Positions 7,376-16,102 of a stretch of DNA of 64,000 nt are shown one piece after another. The position numbers and the translations under genes were made by a program. The notes under the pieces were generated by a model. That model made no database searches. It had not been told where the DNA came from and saw nothing but the letters and a program-made list of their open reading frames with translations. The first letter of the stretch is position 1; each line of letters opens with the position of its first letter. Source of the stretch: Chania multitudinisentens RB-25 (GTDB lineage Bacteria > Pseudomonadota > Gammaproteobacteria > Enterobacterales > Enterobacteriaceae); the NCBI RefSeq assembly GCF_000520015.2, contig NZ_CP007044.2:1550001-1614000 (forward strand), given 5' to 3'.

Positions 7376-8809
7376 TCAAATCAACTGTTTGCGCTGATTT
7401 GACGGCGGGATGGACAAAGACTCTCGGTACTTAGCAACGGTACGCCGTGCCACCATGATCCCCTGATCGGAAAGCAATGTGGTGAGCTTGCTGTCGCTAA
7501 GCGGTTTAGCGGGGTTTTCCGCCGCAATTAATTTCTTCACCAACGCCCGGATCGCCGTGGAGGAGGCTTCGCCACCGCTATCGGTATTCACATGGCTGGA
7601 GAAGAAATATTTCAATTCAAAAATACCACGCGGGCTGTGCAGGAATTTCTGCGTAGTCACGCGTGAGATGGTCGATTCATGCATGTCCACGGCCTGGGCG
7701 ATATCGGCCAGCACCATGGGTTTCATAAACTCTTCCCCCTGTTCAAAGAACGCTTCCTGCTGATCGACGATGCAGCGGGTCACTCTGAGCAGAGTATCGT
7801 TGCGGCTTTCCAGGCTTTTAATCAGCCATTTCGCTTCTTGCAGGTTGCTGCGGATAAACTGGCCGTCAGCATCGCTGCGCACGCGATTCCCAAGCGCAGC
7901 GTATTGTTGGTTGATCTTCAAACGCGGGATGCTGTCAGCATTGAGTTCAACCATCCATTTATCCTGTACTTTGTGCACCAGCACGTCGGGAATGACATAC
8001 TCTGATTCACCGGTATTGATCGATTGCCCAGGGCGCGGATCGAGTGACTGAATCAGCAGCATCGCTTCTTTCAGTGTATCTTCTTTTGAGCGGGTTGTTC
8101 GCATCAGAGTGCGAAAGTCATGATTGGCTAGCAAATCCAGATGATCGCTAATGATCAATTTTGCTTCGGCCAGATAAGGGGTGTCTTTGGCGTATTGAGA
8201 AAGCTGGATCAGCAAACAGTCGCGCAGATCGCGCGCGGCGACGCCAATCGGGTCGAAACGCTGCACGCGCTTCAAAACTGCTTCGACTTCGTCAAGGGTT
8301 ACGTTGTCATCACCGAGGCTTTCCAGAATATCTTCCAGTGTTACGGTGAGATAGCCGGTATCATCAACGGCGTCGACAATCGAGGTCGCAATGGCGGCAT
8401 CGGTATCGGAAAACGGCGTCAGATCGACCTGCCACATCAGGTAATCTTGCAGCGTTTGGGTGGTTTCCCCCTGATAGACCGGTAATTCGTCATCGCTGTA
8501 ATCAGTGCCGGTGCCGGACGGCGTGCCCGCCGTGTAGATTTCGTCCCAGGTGGCGTCCAGAGGCAGTTCTTCGGGCATCTCTTTTTGTTCCAATGCCTCG
8601 CGGGTATCCAACTCTTCGGTATCAGGGCTCTCTTTGGCGTCAATCTCGTCGTGCGGGTCGGTTTGTTCAAGCAATGGGTTGCTCTCTAACGCTAATTGGA
8701 TCTCCTGCTGGAGTTCAAGCGTGGACAATTGCAGCAGGCGTATTGCTTGCTGCAATTGTGGAGTCATGGCCAGTTGTTGGCTGAGTCTGAGTTGCAAACC
8801 TTGCTTCAT
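7376..8809 (-). CDS. rpoN: RNA polymerase sigma-54 factor
   Basis: A 477-aa sigma-54. Region I is the glutamine/leucine-rich N terminus (LRLSQQLAMTPQLQQAIRLL); an acidic region II spans ~50-115; the core-binding domain follows; the C terminus carries the HTH and the RpoN box ARRTVAKYRE that reads the -24 element. It directs transcription of nitrogen-regulated and other activator-dependent promoters. lptB lies upstream on the same strand, separated by 114 bases containing a dispersed repeat, and hpf follows. Confidence 0.97.
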   Translation of the reverse strand: MKQGLQLRLSQQLAMTPQLQQAIRLLQLSTLELQQEIQLALESNPLLEQTDPHDEIDAKESPDTEELDTREALEQKEMPEELPLDATWDEIYTAGTPSGTGTDYSDDELPVYQGETTQTLQDYLMWQVDLTPFSDTDAAIATSIVDAVDDTGYLTVTLEDILESLGDDNVTLDEVEAVLKRVQRFDPIGVAARDLRDCLLIQLSQYAKDTPYLAEAKLIISDHLDLLANHDFRTLMRTTRSKEDTLKEAMLLIQSLDPRPGQSINTGESEYVIPDVLVHKVQDKWMVELNADSIPRLKINQQYAALGNRVRSDADGQFIRSNLQEAKWLIKSLESRNDTLLRVTRCIVDQQEAFFEQGEEFMKPMVLADIAQAVDMHESTISRVTTQKFLHSPRGIFELKYFFSSHVNTDSGGEASSTAIRALVKKLIAAENPAKPLSDSKLTTLLSDQGIMVARRTVAKYRESLSIPPSNQRKQLI

Positions 8810-8851
8810 AGTTTTCAGTTTACTTCCGTTAGCGGTTGCCGTGAGGCATGT

Positions 8852-8914
8852 ATACCCTTCTTAATCTCTTGCAGCTACAGCCAACAGCGCCGCAACGCCA
8901 AATATTTCGGGTAT
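8852..8914. repeat. ATACCC-type dispersed repeat, copy 2
   Basis: It begins ATACCCTTCTTAATCTCTTG and ends AAATATTTCGGGTAT, so ATACCC/GGGTAT terminal inversions are intact while the interior (AGCCAACAGCGCCGCAACGCC) is shortened. It fills the rpoN-lptB gap. Confidence 0.55.
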
Positions 8915-8923
8915 CGCTGGGAT

Positions 8924-9649
8924 CTAGAGGCGGAACTCTTCGCCCAGATAAACGCGTTTCACTTGCTCATCAGCCAGAATAGCATCTGGTGTGCCATGGG
9001 CAATCAATTTGCCTTGGCTGACGATGTAAGCACGTTCACAGACATCCAGCGTTTCACGCACGTTATGGTCGGTGATTAGCACGCCCAGGCCGCTATCACG
9101 CAAATGCTCAATGATCTTCTTGATATCGATGACGGAAATGGGGTCAACCCCGGCAAAAGGCTCATCCAGCAGGATGAATTTCGGGTTAGCGGCCAACGCG
9201 CGGGCAATTTCCACGCGGCGGCGTTCACCACCGGAAAGTGACTGGCCCAGATTGTTACGCAGGTGGGAGATATGAAATTCCTCCATCAATTCTACGGCAC
9301 GATCATCACGCTGTTCGCGAGTGAGATCGTCACGGATTTCCAGCACCGCCATCAGGTTGTCGTACACGCTCAGGCGGCGGAAAATGGAGGCTTCCTGCGG
9401 TAAATAACCGATGCCACGGCGCGCACGGGCATGCAGTGGCAGAATGCTGATATCTTCTTCATCGATCACGATGCGCCCAGCATCGCGCTGGACGATACCA
9501 ACCACCATGTAGAACGTGGTGGTTTTACCCGCACCGTTTGGCCCCAACAGGCCAACGATTTCGCCGGATTTCACTTTCAGACTGACGTCTTCAACGACTT
9601 TGCGGCCTTTATAGGCTTTTGCCAAGTTTTCTGCGATGAGTGTTGCCAT
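8924..9649 (-). CDS. lptB: LPS export ABC transporter ATP-binding protein LptB
   Basis: A 241-aa ABC ATPase. Walker A is GPNGAGKTT (~37-45), the signature is LSGGERRRVEIARAL, Walker B is ILLDEPF, and the H-loop histidine is in ITDHNVRET. LptB powers LptB2FG, which extracts LPS from the inner membrane and pushes it onto the LptC-LptA-LptD bridge. It lies 6 bases after lptA on the same strand, as in the E. coli kdsC-lptC-lptA-lptB operon. Confidence 0.98.
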   Translation of the reverse strand: MATLIAENLAKAYKGRKVVEDVSLKVKSGEIVGLLGPNGAGKTTTFYMVVGIVQRDAGRIVIDEEDISILPLHARARRGIGYLPQEASIFRRLSVYDNLMAVLEIRDDLTREQRDDRAVELMEEFHISHLRNNLGQSLSGGERRRVEIARALAANPKFILLDEPFAGVDPISVIDIKKIIEHLRDSGLGVLITDHNVRETLDVCERAYIVSQGKLIAHGTPDAILADEQVKRVYLGEEFRL

Positions 9650-9655
9650 AAGTGA

Positions 9656-10195
9656 TTAGTTACTCTTCTTTTGACCGTTTTTGTCTTGCAACTGTGATGG
9701 CACCAGAACCGTCGTCACGCGTTTGCCTTTATCGCTGGACGCTTGCATCTGCTGCTGCTGCACCAGATAGGTGATGTTGTCACCCTGCACATTGCTGTCC
9801 AACTGTTCTAGATAGGCGTTACCGGTGAGTGTGACCAGTTGGGTTGCAACGTCGTAACGCACTTTCTGGGCATGGCCTTTCACCGGCTTGCCATTATCCT
9901 GCATCTGGTAGAAGGTTACCGGTTTCCCGAAAGCTTCAATATAGGTTTTGTTCTGATCGCCGTCGGGACGGGTAACCACCACTTTATCGGCTTTGATCTC
10001 AATAGTGCCTTGTTTGATCACCACTTCGTCGGTGAATGTGCTGACGTTGCTCTGCATATCCAGAGCCTGTTTCAGCGAATTGATACTCACGGGTTGCTCT
10101 GAGTCGGATTTCAACGCCAAGGCCGGGGTGCTGGTGGCCAGAATGCAGCTGACGAGCAACAGATTACGGAGTTGTTTTTTGGTTCTGAATTTCAT
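9656..10195 (-). CDS. lptA: LPS transport periplasmic protein LptA
   Basis: A 179-aa periplasmic protein with a signal peptide (MKFRTKKQLRNLLLVSC to the ALA site near residue 27), followed by the OstA/LptA beta-jellyroll that forms the LPS-conducting bridge across the periplasm. Its start at 10195 gives a 32-base overlap with lptC, as in E. coli, so the two are translationally coupled. A longer in-frame start at 10216 would add a short arginine-rich stretch before the signal peptide and is less likely. Confidence 0.96.
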   Translation of the reverse strand: MKFRTKKQLRNLLLVSCILATSTPALALKSDSEQPVSINSLKQALDMQSNVSTFTDEVVIKQGTIEIKADKVVVTRPDGDQNKTYIEAFGKPVTFYQMQDNGKPVKGHAQKVRYDVATQLVTLTGNAYLEQLDSNVQGDNITYLVQQQQMQASSDKGKRVTTVLVPSQLQDKNGQKKSN

Positions 10196-10742
10196 AGTTG
10201 GTCTTGACCTTATCAATCAGCTCGGCGGTTTTCTCCCGCAGATTCCCACGCATTTTCATGCCTTTAGAGGTAAAATTCGTCCCAAAAAGAGTCACTTCAT
10301 CGTCGGAAGAAACATCTTGTGTGATTAGATTAATCTGGGCGTTATCTGTTTTAATTTTTTCCAGCTGTGAGGTGGTCGTCAGGCTGTTCACCTCAACGTT
10401 GCCGTACAGATACAGCATACGCTCTTTGGTCAGTTTGGCGCGATCGGCGCGTATCGACCAGGTTGGTAAGGCATACTCATCAAACAACGTCATCACCGGC
10501 TGGGTGAACCAGCTTAATTCATCTTCGGTGTAATATTTCACCTCCTCGGCCACCAGTTTATAACTCAGTTTACCGGTTGGGTTGTAGACAACCGTGACCG
10601 TATGTTGGCTTTGGTAAGTGGGATCTTGGAGATTAACCGGTGCAGAGGGGCTGTCATAGTTGATATCAGCCATGTTCCAACCGATCAGCGCCAAAGCGAT
10701 CACAAGCAGTACGATGGAGATCCAGAGTTTGGTTTTACTCAT
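10164..10742 (-). CDS. lptC: LPS export protein LptC (bitopic)
   Basis: A 192-aa protein beginning MSKTKLWISIVLLVIALALI. One N-terminal transmembrane helix anchors it in the inner membrane; the rest is the periplasmic LptC beta-jellyroll that hands LPS from LptFG to LptA. I set the start at 10742 (E. coli length is 191); it overlaps the end of kdsC by 4 bases. Confidence 0.96.
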   Translation of the reverse strand: MSKTKLWISIVLLVIALALIGWNMADINYDSPSAPVNLQDPTYQSQHTVTVVYNPTGKLSYKLVAEEVKYYTEDELSWFTQPVMTLFDEYALPTWSIRADRAKLTKERMLYLYGNVEVNSLTTTSQLEKIKTDNAQINLITQDVSSDDEVTLFGTNFTSKGMKMRGNLREKTAELIDKVKTNYEIQNQKTTP

Positions 10743-11293
10743 ATCGACAACCCTTTGGCCCCTTCCAGCTTGTTTTGAGCCAAAAGAATCAGATCGCACA
10801 GTTCCCGTACTGCACCGCGCCCACCAGCAATCTGGGTGACGTAATGAGCGCGCGGCGTTAACAGCGGATGTGCATCCGCCACAGCTACCGCCAGACCCAC
10901 TTCGGCCATCACCGGCCAGTCGATCAGATCGTCACCGATGTAGGCAACTTCATCGGGGGCCAGCGACAGTTTATCTAACAGTTCGCGAAAGGCTAACAGC
11001 TTATCGGATTGCCCCTGATATAAATGGGATATATCCAGGGTTTTGGCCCGATCTTCCAGCAACTTGGCAGAACGGCCTGTGATAATGGCGACTTCGATGC
11101 CTGAGGTTTTCAGGCAGCAGATCCCGTAGCCGTCGCGCACATTGAAGGCTTTCAGTTCTTCGCCATGGTTGCCCATGTAGATCAGGCCGTCTGACAGCAC
11201 TCCATCAACATCACAAATCAGCAGACGGATCTTCCCGGCTCGTGCCATGACATCTTCTGTGACTGGCCCATAGCAGGTTTCAACCATACTCAT
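10739..11293 (-). CDS. kdsC: 3-deoxy-D-manno-octulosonate 8-phosphate phosphatase
   Basis: A 184-aa HAD-superfamily phosphatase without a large cap domain. Motif I is CDVDGVLSDG, with the nucleophile and acid/base aspartates; motif II is ITGRSAK; motif III/IV is GDDLIDWP. It hydrolyses Kdo-8-phosphate to Kdo for lipid A inner-core synthesis. AAGGAA lies upstream of the ATG at 11293. It lies between kdsD, the first Kdo enzyme, and lptC, so Kdo supply and LPS transport are linked in one transcription unit. Confidence 0.97.
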   Translation of the reverse strand: MSMVETCYGPVTEDVMARAGKIRLLICDVDGVLSDGLIYMGNHGEELKAFNVRDGYGICCLKTSGIEVAIITGRSAKLLEDRAKTLDISHLYQGQSDKLLAFRELLDKLSLAPDEVAYIGDDLIDWPVMAEVGLAVAVADAHPLLTPRAHYVTQIAGGRGAVRELCDLILLAQNKLEGAKGLSI

Positions 11294-11310
11294 TCACTTG
11301 GTTCCTTTCA

Positions 11311-12297
11311 TTAAACGACACCGGCGCGCAGCATGTCATGCATATGTATCACACCCAACAACTGGTCACCATCAGCCACCAGCACGGCGGTGATATGGCG
11401 TTGCTGCATCAGATTAAGTGCATCAACGGCCAGCATGTTCGGGCGCACCCGAATCCCCCCCAGCGTCATTACATCGGCGATTTTAGCATTGTTGAGGTCG
11501 ATACCCATATCGAATACCCGGCGTAAGTCACCGTCGGTAAAGATACCGGCGATCTTCATGAGATCGTCACAAATCACGGTCATACCCAGATTTTTACGGG
11601 TGATTTCCAATAAAGCATCACGTAGCGAGGCATCGGCACTGACGCGTGGGAGCTCATCGCCACTGTGCATAATATCACTGGCACGCAGCAGCAGGCGGCG
11701 GCCAAGCGCCCCGCCAGGGTGCGAGAGCGCGAAATCTTCTGGCGTAAAGCCGCGTGCTTTCAGCAACGCCACCGCCAAGGCATCTCCCATGACCAAGGTA
11801 GCGGTGGTGCTGGTGGTGGGAGCCAGGCCGAGCGGGCAGGCTTCTTGCGGCACCTTGATGCACAGGTGGACTTCTGCTGCTTTACCCATGGTGCTTTCCG
11901 GGTTGCTGGTCATGCAAATCAGCGGGATTTGCTGGCGTTTCAACACCGGGATCAGGGCCAGGATCTCATTGGATTCACCGGAATTGGAAATGGCCAACAC
12001 GATGTCCTGTGGTGAAACCATGCCAAGATCACCGTGACTGGCTTCCGCAGGGTGGACGAAGAATGCCGGGGTGCCGGTGCTGGCGAGGGTAGCGGCAATC
12101 TTGCAACCGACATGGCCGGATTTCCCCATTCCCATCACAATGACTTTGCCATAGCAGGCGGCGATCATTTTACAGGCGTGGGTGAAGTCGGCATTGATGT
12201 ATTGAGCAAGCTGGGCCAGGCCCTCACGCTCAATCTGGAGCACCTCTTTGCCTGCCTGCTGAAAATCAAAGCCCGGTTGCAATTGTATCGTCGACAT
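11311..12297 (-). CDS. kdsD: D-arabinose 5-phosphate isomerase
   Basis: A 328-aa enzyme with an N-terminal SIS domain (GMGKSGHVGCKIAAT; SNSGESNEI) and two C-terminal CBS domains (from ~residue 205). It interconverts ribulose-5-phosphate and arabinose-5-phosphate, the first committed step to Kdo. The second ATG (12297) was chosen because it gives MSTIQLQPGFDFQQAGKEV, collinear with E. coli KdsD (328 aa), and has better spacing from GAGA. It lies between yrbG and kdsC. Confidence 0.96.
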   Translation of the reverse strand: MSTIQLQPGFDFQQAGKEVLQIEREGLAQLAQYINADFTHACKMIAACYGKVIVMGMGKSGHVGCKIAATLASTGTPAFFVHPAEASHGDLGMVSPQDIVLAISNSGESNEILALIPVLKRQQIPLICMTSNPESTMGKAAEVHLCIKVPQEACPLGLAPTTSTTATLVMGDALAVALLKARGFTPEDFALSHPGGALGRRLLLRASDIMHSGDELPRVSADASLRDALLEITRKNLGMTVICDDLMKIAGIFTDGDLRRVFDMGIDLNNAKIADVMTLGGIRVRPNMLAVDALNLMQQRHITAVLVADGDQLLGVIHMHDMLRAGVV

Positions 12298-12312
12298 ACT
12301 CATTCTCGTTAG

Positions 12313-13290
12313 TTAACCGAACGTGCTGAAAGGGTTAAAGAACAGCACCGCAAGATACGCAATAAAACCACATAATAACAGAGCACCAGCCAGATGGTTG
12401 ATACGATGTTTACGCCCAAGGCACAAGGCGCTGAGCAGGATACTGGCTACCAGCATGACCCAATAATCGCGCCGGAAGGCAGCAGGATCGATGCTGCCCG
12501 GCGACAGCAGGGCAGGGACGCCCAGAACAATCACCGTGTTAAAAATATTAGAGCCAATGATATTACCAATCGCCATATCATCCTCACCCTTTAGTGCTCC
12601 GGCGATGGATGTAGCCAATTCAGGCAGACTGGTACCGATGGCAATCAGCGTCAGGCCAACGACCAGCTCGCTTAGACCAAAGTGGTGTGCGATCGCGGTA
12701 GCGTTGTCGATGATCATCTTTGAAGATAGTGGCAGGATGGTGAATGCCAACACCAGCCACAACACCGCCACCGTGTTGCTGCTGTCTTGCGGTAATTCAG
12801 CGATCTGTTCCATGGTCAGGCTGTCATTGCCTTGGTGTTGTGCCAGCCGGGCAATACGTAGCATCAGCAGAATAAACCCGGCGGCAGTGGCCAGCAATAA
12901 GAATCCGTCCAGTCGGCTGAGGGTGTTATCCATCAGCACAAAACCGCATAACAGGGTAACGATCAGCAGCAACGGCAGTTCGCGCCGCAGGATTTCCGAA
13001 CGCACCGCCAACGGGTGGATCAGGGCGGCAACTCCCAGAATCAGTAAAATATTAGCGATGTTGGAACCCAACACGTTGCCCACGGCCATGTCCGTCTGCC
13101 CGTTCAGCGCAGCCGTGATCGAAACAATCAATTCTGGCAATGAGGTGCCGATGCCGACAACGGTCATACCGATGATCAACGGGGGAACGCCCAGAGAGCG
13201 GCTGATCACTGCTGCGCCGTAAACTAATCGATCGGCACCATACACTAATAGAAATAAACCAACGATTAACAATACTATCGCGAGAAACAT
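12313..13290 (-). CDS. yrbG: Inner-membrane sodium/calcium exchanger-family protein YrbG
   Basis: A 325-aa protein with about ten hydrophobic helices in two inverted halves, each carrying an alpha-repeat: GIGTSLPELIVSI (~residue 40) and AIGTSLPELATSI (~residue 210), the ion-binding signature of the CaCA antiporter superfamily. It is predicted to exchange cations across the inner membrane; no physiological substrate is established for the E. coli homologue to my knowledge. The start at 13290 has AAAGGA upstream; the open frame continues another 111 codons upstream but crosses a repeat. It heads the kdsD-kdsC-lpt genes and is divergent from mlaF, as in E. coli. Confidence 0.95.
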   Translation of the reverse strand: MFLAIVLLIVGLFLLVYGADRLVYGAAVISRSLGVPPLIIGMTVVGIGTSLPELIVSITAALNGQTDMAVGNVLGSNIANILLILGVAALIHPLAVRSEILRRELPLLLIVTLLCGFVLMDNTLSRLDGFLLLATAAGFILLMLRIARLAQHQGNDSLTMEQIAELPQDSSNTVAVLWLVLAFTILPLSSKMIIDNATAIAHHFGLSELVVGLTLIAIGTSLPELATSIAGALKGEDDMAIGNIIGSNIFNTVIVLGVPALLSPGSIDPAAFRRDYWVMLVASILLSALCLGRKHRINHLAGALLLCGFIAYLAVLFFNPFSTFG

Positions 13291-13311
13291 GCAGGGTCCT
13301 TTAATGGGAGC

Positions 13312-13391
13312 ATACCCGTCATACTTCACGTTGCATGTGCCTCGGCTACACTCGCTTGCCGCCTTACTGCAACTCGAATTATTTAGGGTAT
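13312..13391. repeat. ATACCC-type dispersed repeat, copy 3
   Basis: An 80-base element starting ATACCCGTCATACTTCACGT and ending AACTCGAATTATTTAGGGTAT minus the last bases shared with the flank. Terminal inversions ATACCC/GGGTAT are perfect. This is the cleanest copy in the window. Confidence 0.7.
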
Positions 13392-13614
13392 CATCCCCCG
13401 TTTTTTTCGTGTTGCAGAGTGGTTGGTTGGGCACTTTCACCCCAGTCACTAAATGATGCAAGAACCAGGGGAACATGCTTGCCTGCCTGGCTACAACGTG
13501 AAATCCATCAGGTGCTATCCCAGTTCGTTGGTAAAGCCGCAATTCGGCCATCTTGCTTGCCCATCGTTGTGCAACGTACCGCCGCAGCAACGGATTTTCC
13601 CGGCTAAACCCGCC

Positions 13615-13730
13615 ATACCTCAAATTGCACGCGTGTTGGCTTTGTTACTCAGCCCCTTCGGGGCCAGCCGCACACGCTGTTCAAAAACGCCTTGGCGTTC
13701 TTGCCCTGCAACGCGAATTATTTAGGGTAT
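13615..13730. repeat. ATACCC-type dispersed repeat, copy 4
   Basis: A roughly 116-base element from ATACCTCAAATTGCACGCGT to ACGCGAATTATTTAGGGTAT. The right end is identical to copy 3 over GCGAATTATTTAGGGTAT apart from one base; the interior has an extra GCCCCTTCGGGGC hairpin. Confidence 0.65.
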
Positions 13731-13955
13731 AAAAATCGAACAGTTTTATTTTTTGCGTTATTTCTTAATTTTGACTGTCTGAAGCCTAAAAGTAAAACCC
13801 ATGGCATCATTGGTAGCGAAATAGCGGTAATCTTTTGTAAAAATAAGACGCATCTTGTCAGTTGCTTTAACATCAGGGATAAATCTAATGTCAGGCCTCA
13901 CTGTTCAATGTGGGGCTGGCCTTTAGCAAGAATGAGTTGTAGAGGATCAATCAAC

Positions 13956-14771
13956 ATGCACCAGAAGGCAGATAATCTGGTCGAAGTGCGCGGCATGAGT
14001 TTCTCTCGTGGCGATCGGCTGATATTTGAAGACATTAACCTGACGGTTCCCCGTGGTAAGGTAACGGCGATCATGGGGCCATCAGGGATTGGTAAAACGA
14101 CGTTGTTACGGCTGATTGGCGGTCAATTGGCCCCAGATTGCGGTGAAATCTGGTTTGATGGTGATAATATTCCTGCACTGTCACGTCCTCAATTGTATGA
14201 AGCGCGTAAGAAAATGAGCATGCTGTTTCAATCGGGGGCATTGTTCACCGATCTGACGGTATTTGAGAACGTGGCTTTTCCGCTGCGTGAGCACAGCCGC
14301 TTGCCGGAACCGATATTGCGCAGCACGGTAATGATGAAGCTTGAGGCGGTGGGGCTGCGTGGTGCCGCCGAACTGATGCCAAATGAGCTTTCCGGCGGGA
14401 TGGCGCGGCGTGCTGCGTTGGCGCGGGCGATTGCGTTGGACCCGGAATTGATCATGTTTGACGAACCCTTCGTTGGCCAGGACCCCATCACAATGGGGGT
14501 GTTGGTAAAATTGATCGATGAGCTGAACCATGCGCTGGGCATCACTTGTATCGTGGTCTCACATGATGTGCCAGAAGTGTTGAGTATTGCGGATTACGCC
14601 TATATCGTGGCGGATCAACATGTGATTGCCGAAGGAACTGCGCCGCAGCTACAGAATAACCCTGATGCGCGTGTGCGCCAGTTTTTGGATGGTATTGCCG
14701 ATGGGCCAGTACCGTTCCGCTATCCAGCCAAGGATTACCAGACCGAGCTTTTAGAGGAAGGGAGTAAATAA
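13956..14771 (+). CDS. mlaF: Phospholipid ABC transporter ATPase MlaF
   Basis: A 271-aa ABC ATPase: Walker A GPSGIGKTT, signature ELSGGMARRAALARA, Walker B LIMFDEPF, H-loop VVSHDVPEV. It energises MlaFEDB, which maintains outer-membrane lipid asymmetry. I set the start at 13956 (MHQKADNLVEVRG) with AGAGGA upstream, matching the E. coli length of 269; the frame is open for 88 codons upstream across a repeat but that is not homologous. First gene of mlaFEDCB. Confidence 0.97.
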   Translation: MHQKADNLVEVRGMSFSRGDRLIFEDINLTVPRGKVTAIMGPSGIGKTTLLRLIGGQLAPDCGEIWFDGDNIPALSRPQLYEARKKMSMLFQSGALFTDLTVFENVAFPLREHSRLPEPILRSTVMMKLEAVGLRGAAELMPNELSGGMARRAALARAIALDPELIMFDEPFVGQDPITMGVLVKLIDELNHALGITCIVVSHDVPEVLSIADYAYIVADQHVIAEGTAPQLQNNPDARVRQFLDGIADGPVPFRYPAKDYQTELLEEGSK

Positions 14772-14775
14772 CTTC

Positions 14776-15558
14776 ATGTTTTTACAGGCGTTAGCGTCTT
14801 TAGGGCGCCGAGGGATTGATACCAGCGCGGCTTTTGGGCGCGCCGGGTTGATGCTATTCCATGCGTTAGTCGGGCGCCCGGAGCCGCATAAACAGTGGCC
14901 GCTGCTGATTAAACAACTGTACAGCGTGGGCGTACAGTCTCTGTTGATTATCATAGTGTCCGGTGTGTTTATCGGGATGGTGTTGGGGCTCCAGGGATAT
15001 ATTGTTCTCACCACCTACAGCGCAGAAGCCAGCCTGGGCATGATAGTCGCGTTATCGCTGCTGCGTGAATTGGGCCCGGTCGTTACGGCGTTGCTGTTTG
15101 CTGGCCGTGCGGGTTCGGCATTAACCGCCGAGATCGGGTTGATGAAGGCCACTGAGCAAGTCTCCAGCCTGGAAATGATGGCGGTTGACCCACTGCGGCG
15201 CATCGTTGCCCCGCGTTTTTGGGCTGGGTTGATCAGCATGCCACTGCTGACCATCATTTTTGTTGCCGTGGGGATCTGGGGCGGTTCGATGGTGGGGGTG
15301 GATTGGAAGGGAATCGACAGCGGTTTCTTCTGGTCGGCTATGCAAGGCGCCGTTGAATGGCACAAGGATTTACTCAACTGTTTGATCAAAAGTGTGGTAT
15401 TTGGCATTACCGTGACCTGGATTGCGATCTTCAACGGCTATGATGCAATACCGACTTCTGAAGGGATTAGCCGTGCAACGACGCGTACCGTGGTACATTC
15501 GTCACTGGCGGTGTTGGGATTGGATTTCGTGCTGACAGCACTGATGTTTGGGAATTGA
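14776..15558 (+). CDS. mlaE: Phospholipid ABC transporter permease MlaE
   Basis: A 260-aa permease with about five to six hydrophobic segments, including GVQSLLIIIVSGVFIGMVLG and the conserved ELGPVVTALLFAGRAGSALT region with the EQVSSLEMMAVDPLRR coupling loop. It forms the membrane core of MlaFEDB. It begins 4 bases after the mlaF stop. Confidence 0.97.
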   Translation: MFLQALASLGRRGIDTSAAFGRAGLMLFHALVGRPEPHKQWPLLIKQLYSVGVQSLLIIIVSGVFIGMVLGLQGYIVLTTYSAEASLGMIVALSLLRELGPVVTALLFAGRAGSALTAEIGLMKATEQVSSLEMMAVDPLRRIVAPRFWAGLISMPLLTIIFVAVGIWGGSMVGVDWKGIDSGFFWSAMQGAVEWHKDLLNCLIKSVVFGITVTWIAIFNGYDAIPTSEGISRATTRTVVHSSLAVLGLDFVLTALMFGN

Positions 15559-15562
15559 TTCG

Positions 15563-16087
15563 ATGCAAACGAAGAAGAATGAAATCTGGGTAGGTGCGTT
15601 TATGCTGATTGCGCTGTGTGCTGTCATCTTCCTCTGTCTCCAGGTAGCCAATATTAGATCGATCGGCAATGAGCCGACTTACCGTATTTATGCCACATTC
15701 GATAATATCGGCGGTTTGAAAGTACGCTCTCCAGTAAGGATCGGTGGGGTGACGATTGGCCGGGTAGCAGAAGTTTCACTGGATCTGAAAACCTACACTC
15801 CGCGTGTGGCGCTGGATATTCAGGAGAAATATAATCAACTGCCAGATACCAGTTCCCTGGCGATCCGCACCTCGGGTCTGTTGGGGGAGCAGTATCTGGC
15901 GTTGAATGTCGGCTTTGAAGATCCCGACATGGGAACGAGCATCCTGAAGGATGGCGGAACCATTCAGGACACCAAATCAGCGATGGTTCTGGAAGATCTT
16001 ATCGGTCAGTTCTTGTACAAGAGTGGTGGCCAGGATGATGCGGCTAAACCGGCAGATGCCGCTGCGCAAACTGCACCAAGTCACTAA
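15563..16087 (+). CDS. mlaD: Mla transporter substrate-binding MCE protein MlaD
   Basis: A 174-aa protein starting MQTKKNEIWVGAFMLIALCA: one N-terminal transmembrane helix and one periplasmic MCE domain (~39-118, with FDNIGGLKVRSPVRIGGV), then a helical and alanine-rich tail. MlaD hexamers form the lipid tunnel above MlaE. The start at 15563 matches E. coli; an upstream in-frame ATG at 15548 would overlap mlaE. The C-terminal tail is a little shorter than in E. coli. Confidence 0.96.
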   Translation: MQTKKNEIWVGAFMLIALCAVIFLCLQVANIRSIGNEPTYRIYATFDNIGGLKVRSPVRIGGVTIGRVAEVSLDLKTYTPRVALDIQEKYNQLPDTSSLAIRTSGLLGEQYLALNVGFEDPDMGTSILKDGGTIQDTKSAMVLEDLIGQFLYKSGGQDDAAKPADAAAQTAPSH

Positions 16088-16102
16088 AAGAGGGAAGCTC
16101 GC

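Larger units (their letters stand above)
13291..13955. promoter_or_regulatory. yrbG-mlaF divergent intergenic region with two repeats
   Basis: This 665-base stretch has no credible gene. It carries two ATACCC-type repeats (13312-13391 and 13615-13730) and must hold the promoters for yrbG (minus) and the mla operon (plus). The part 13735-13955 is AT-rich (for example TTTTATTTTTTGCG near 13743), a likely location for the mlaF promoter. Confidence 0.5.
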
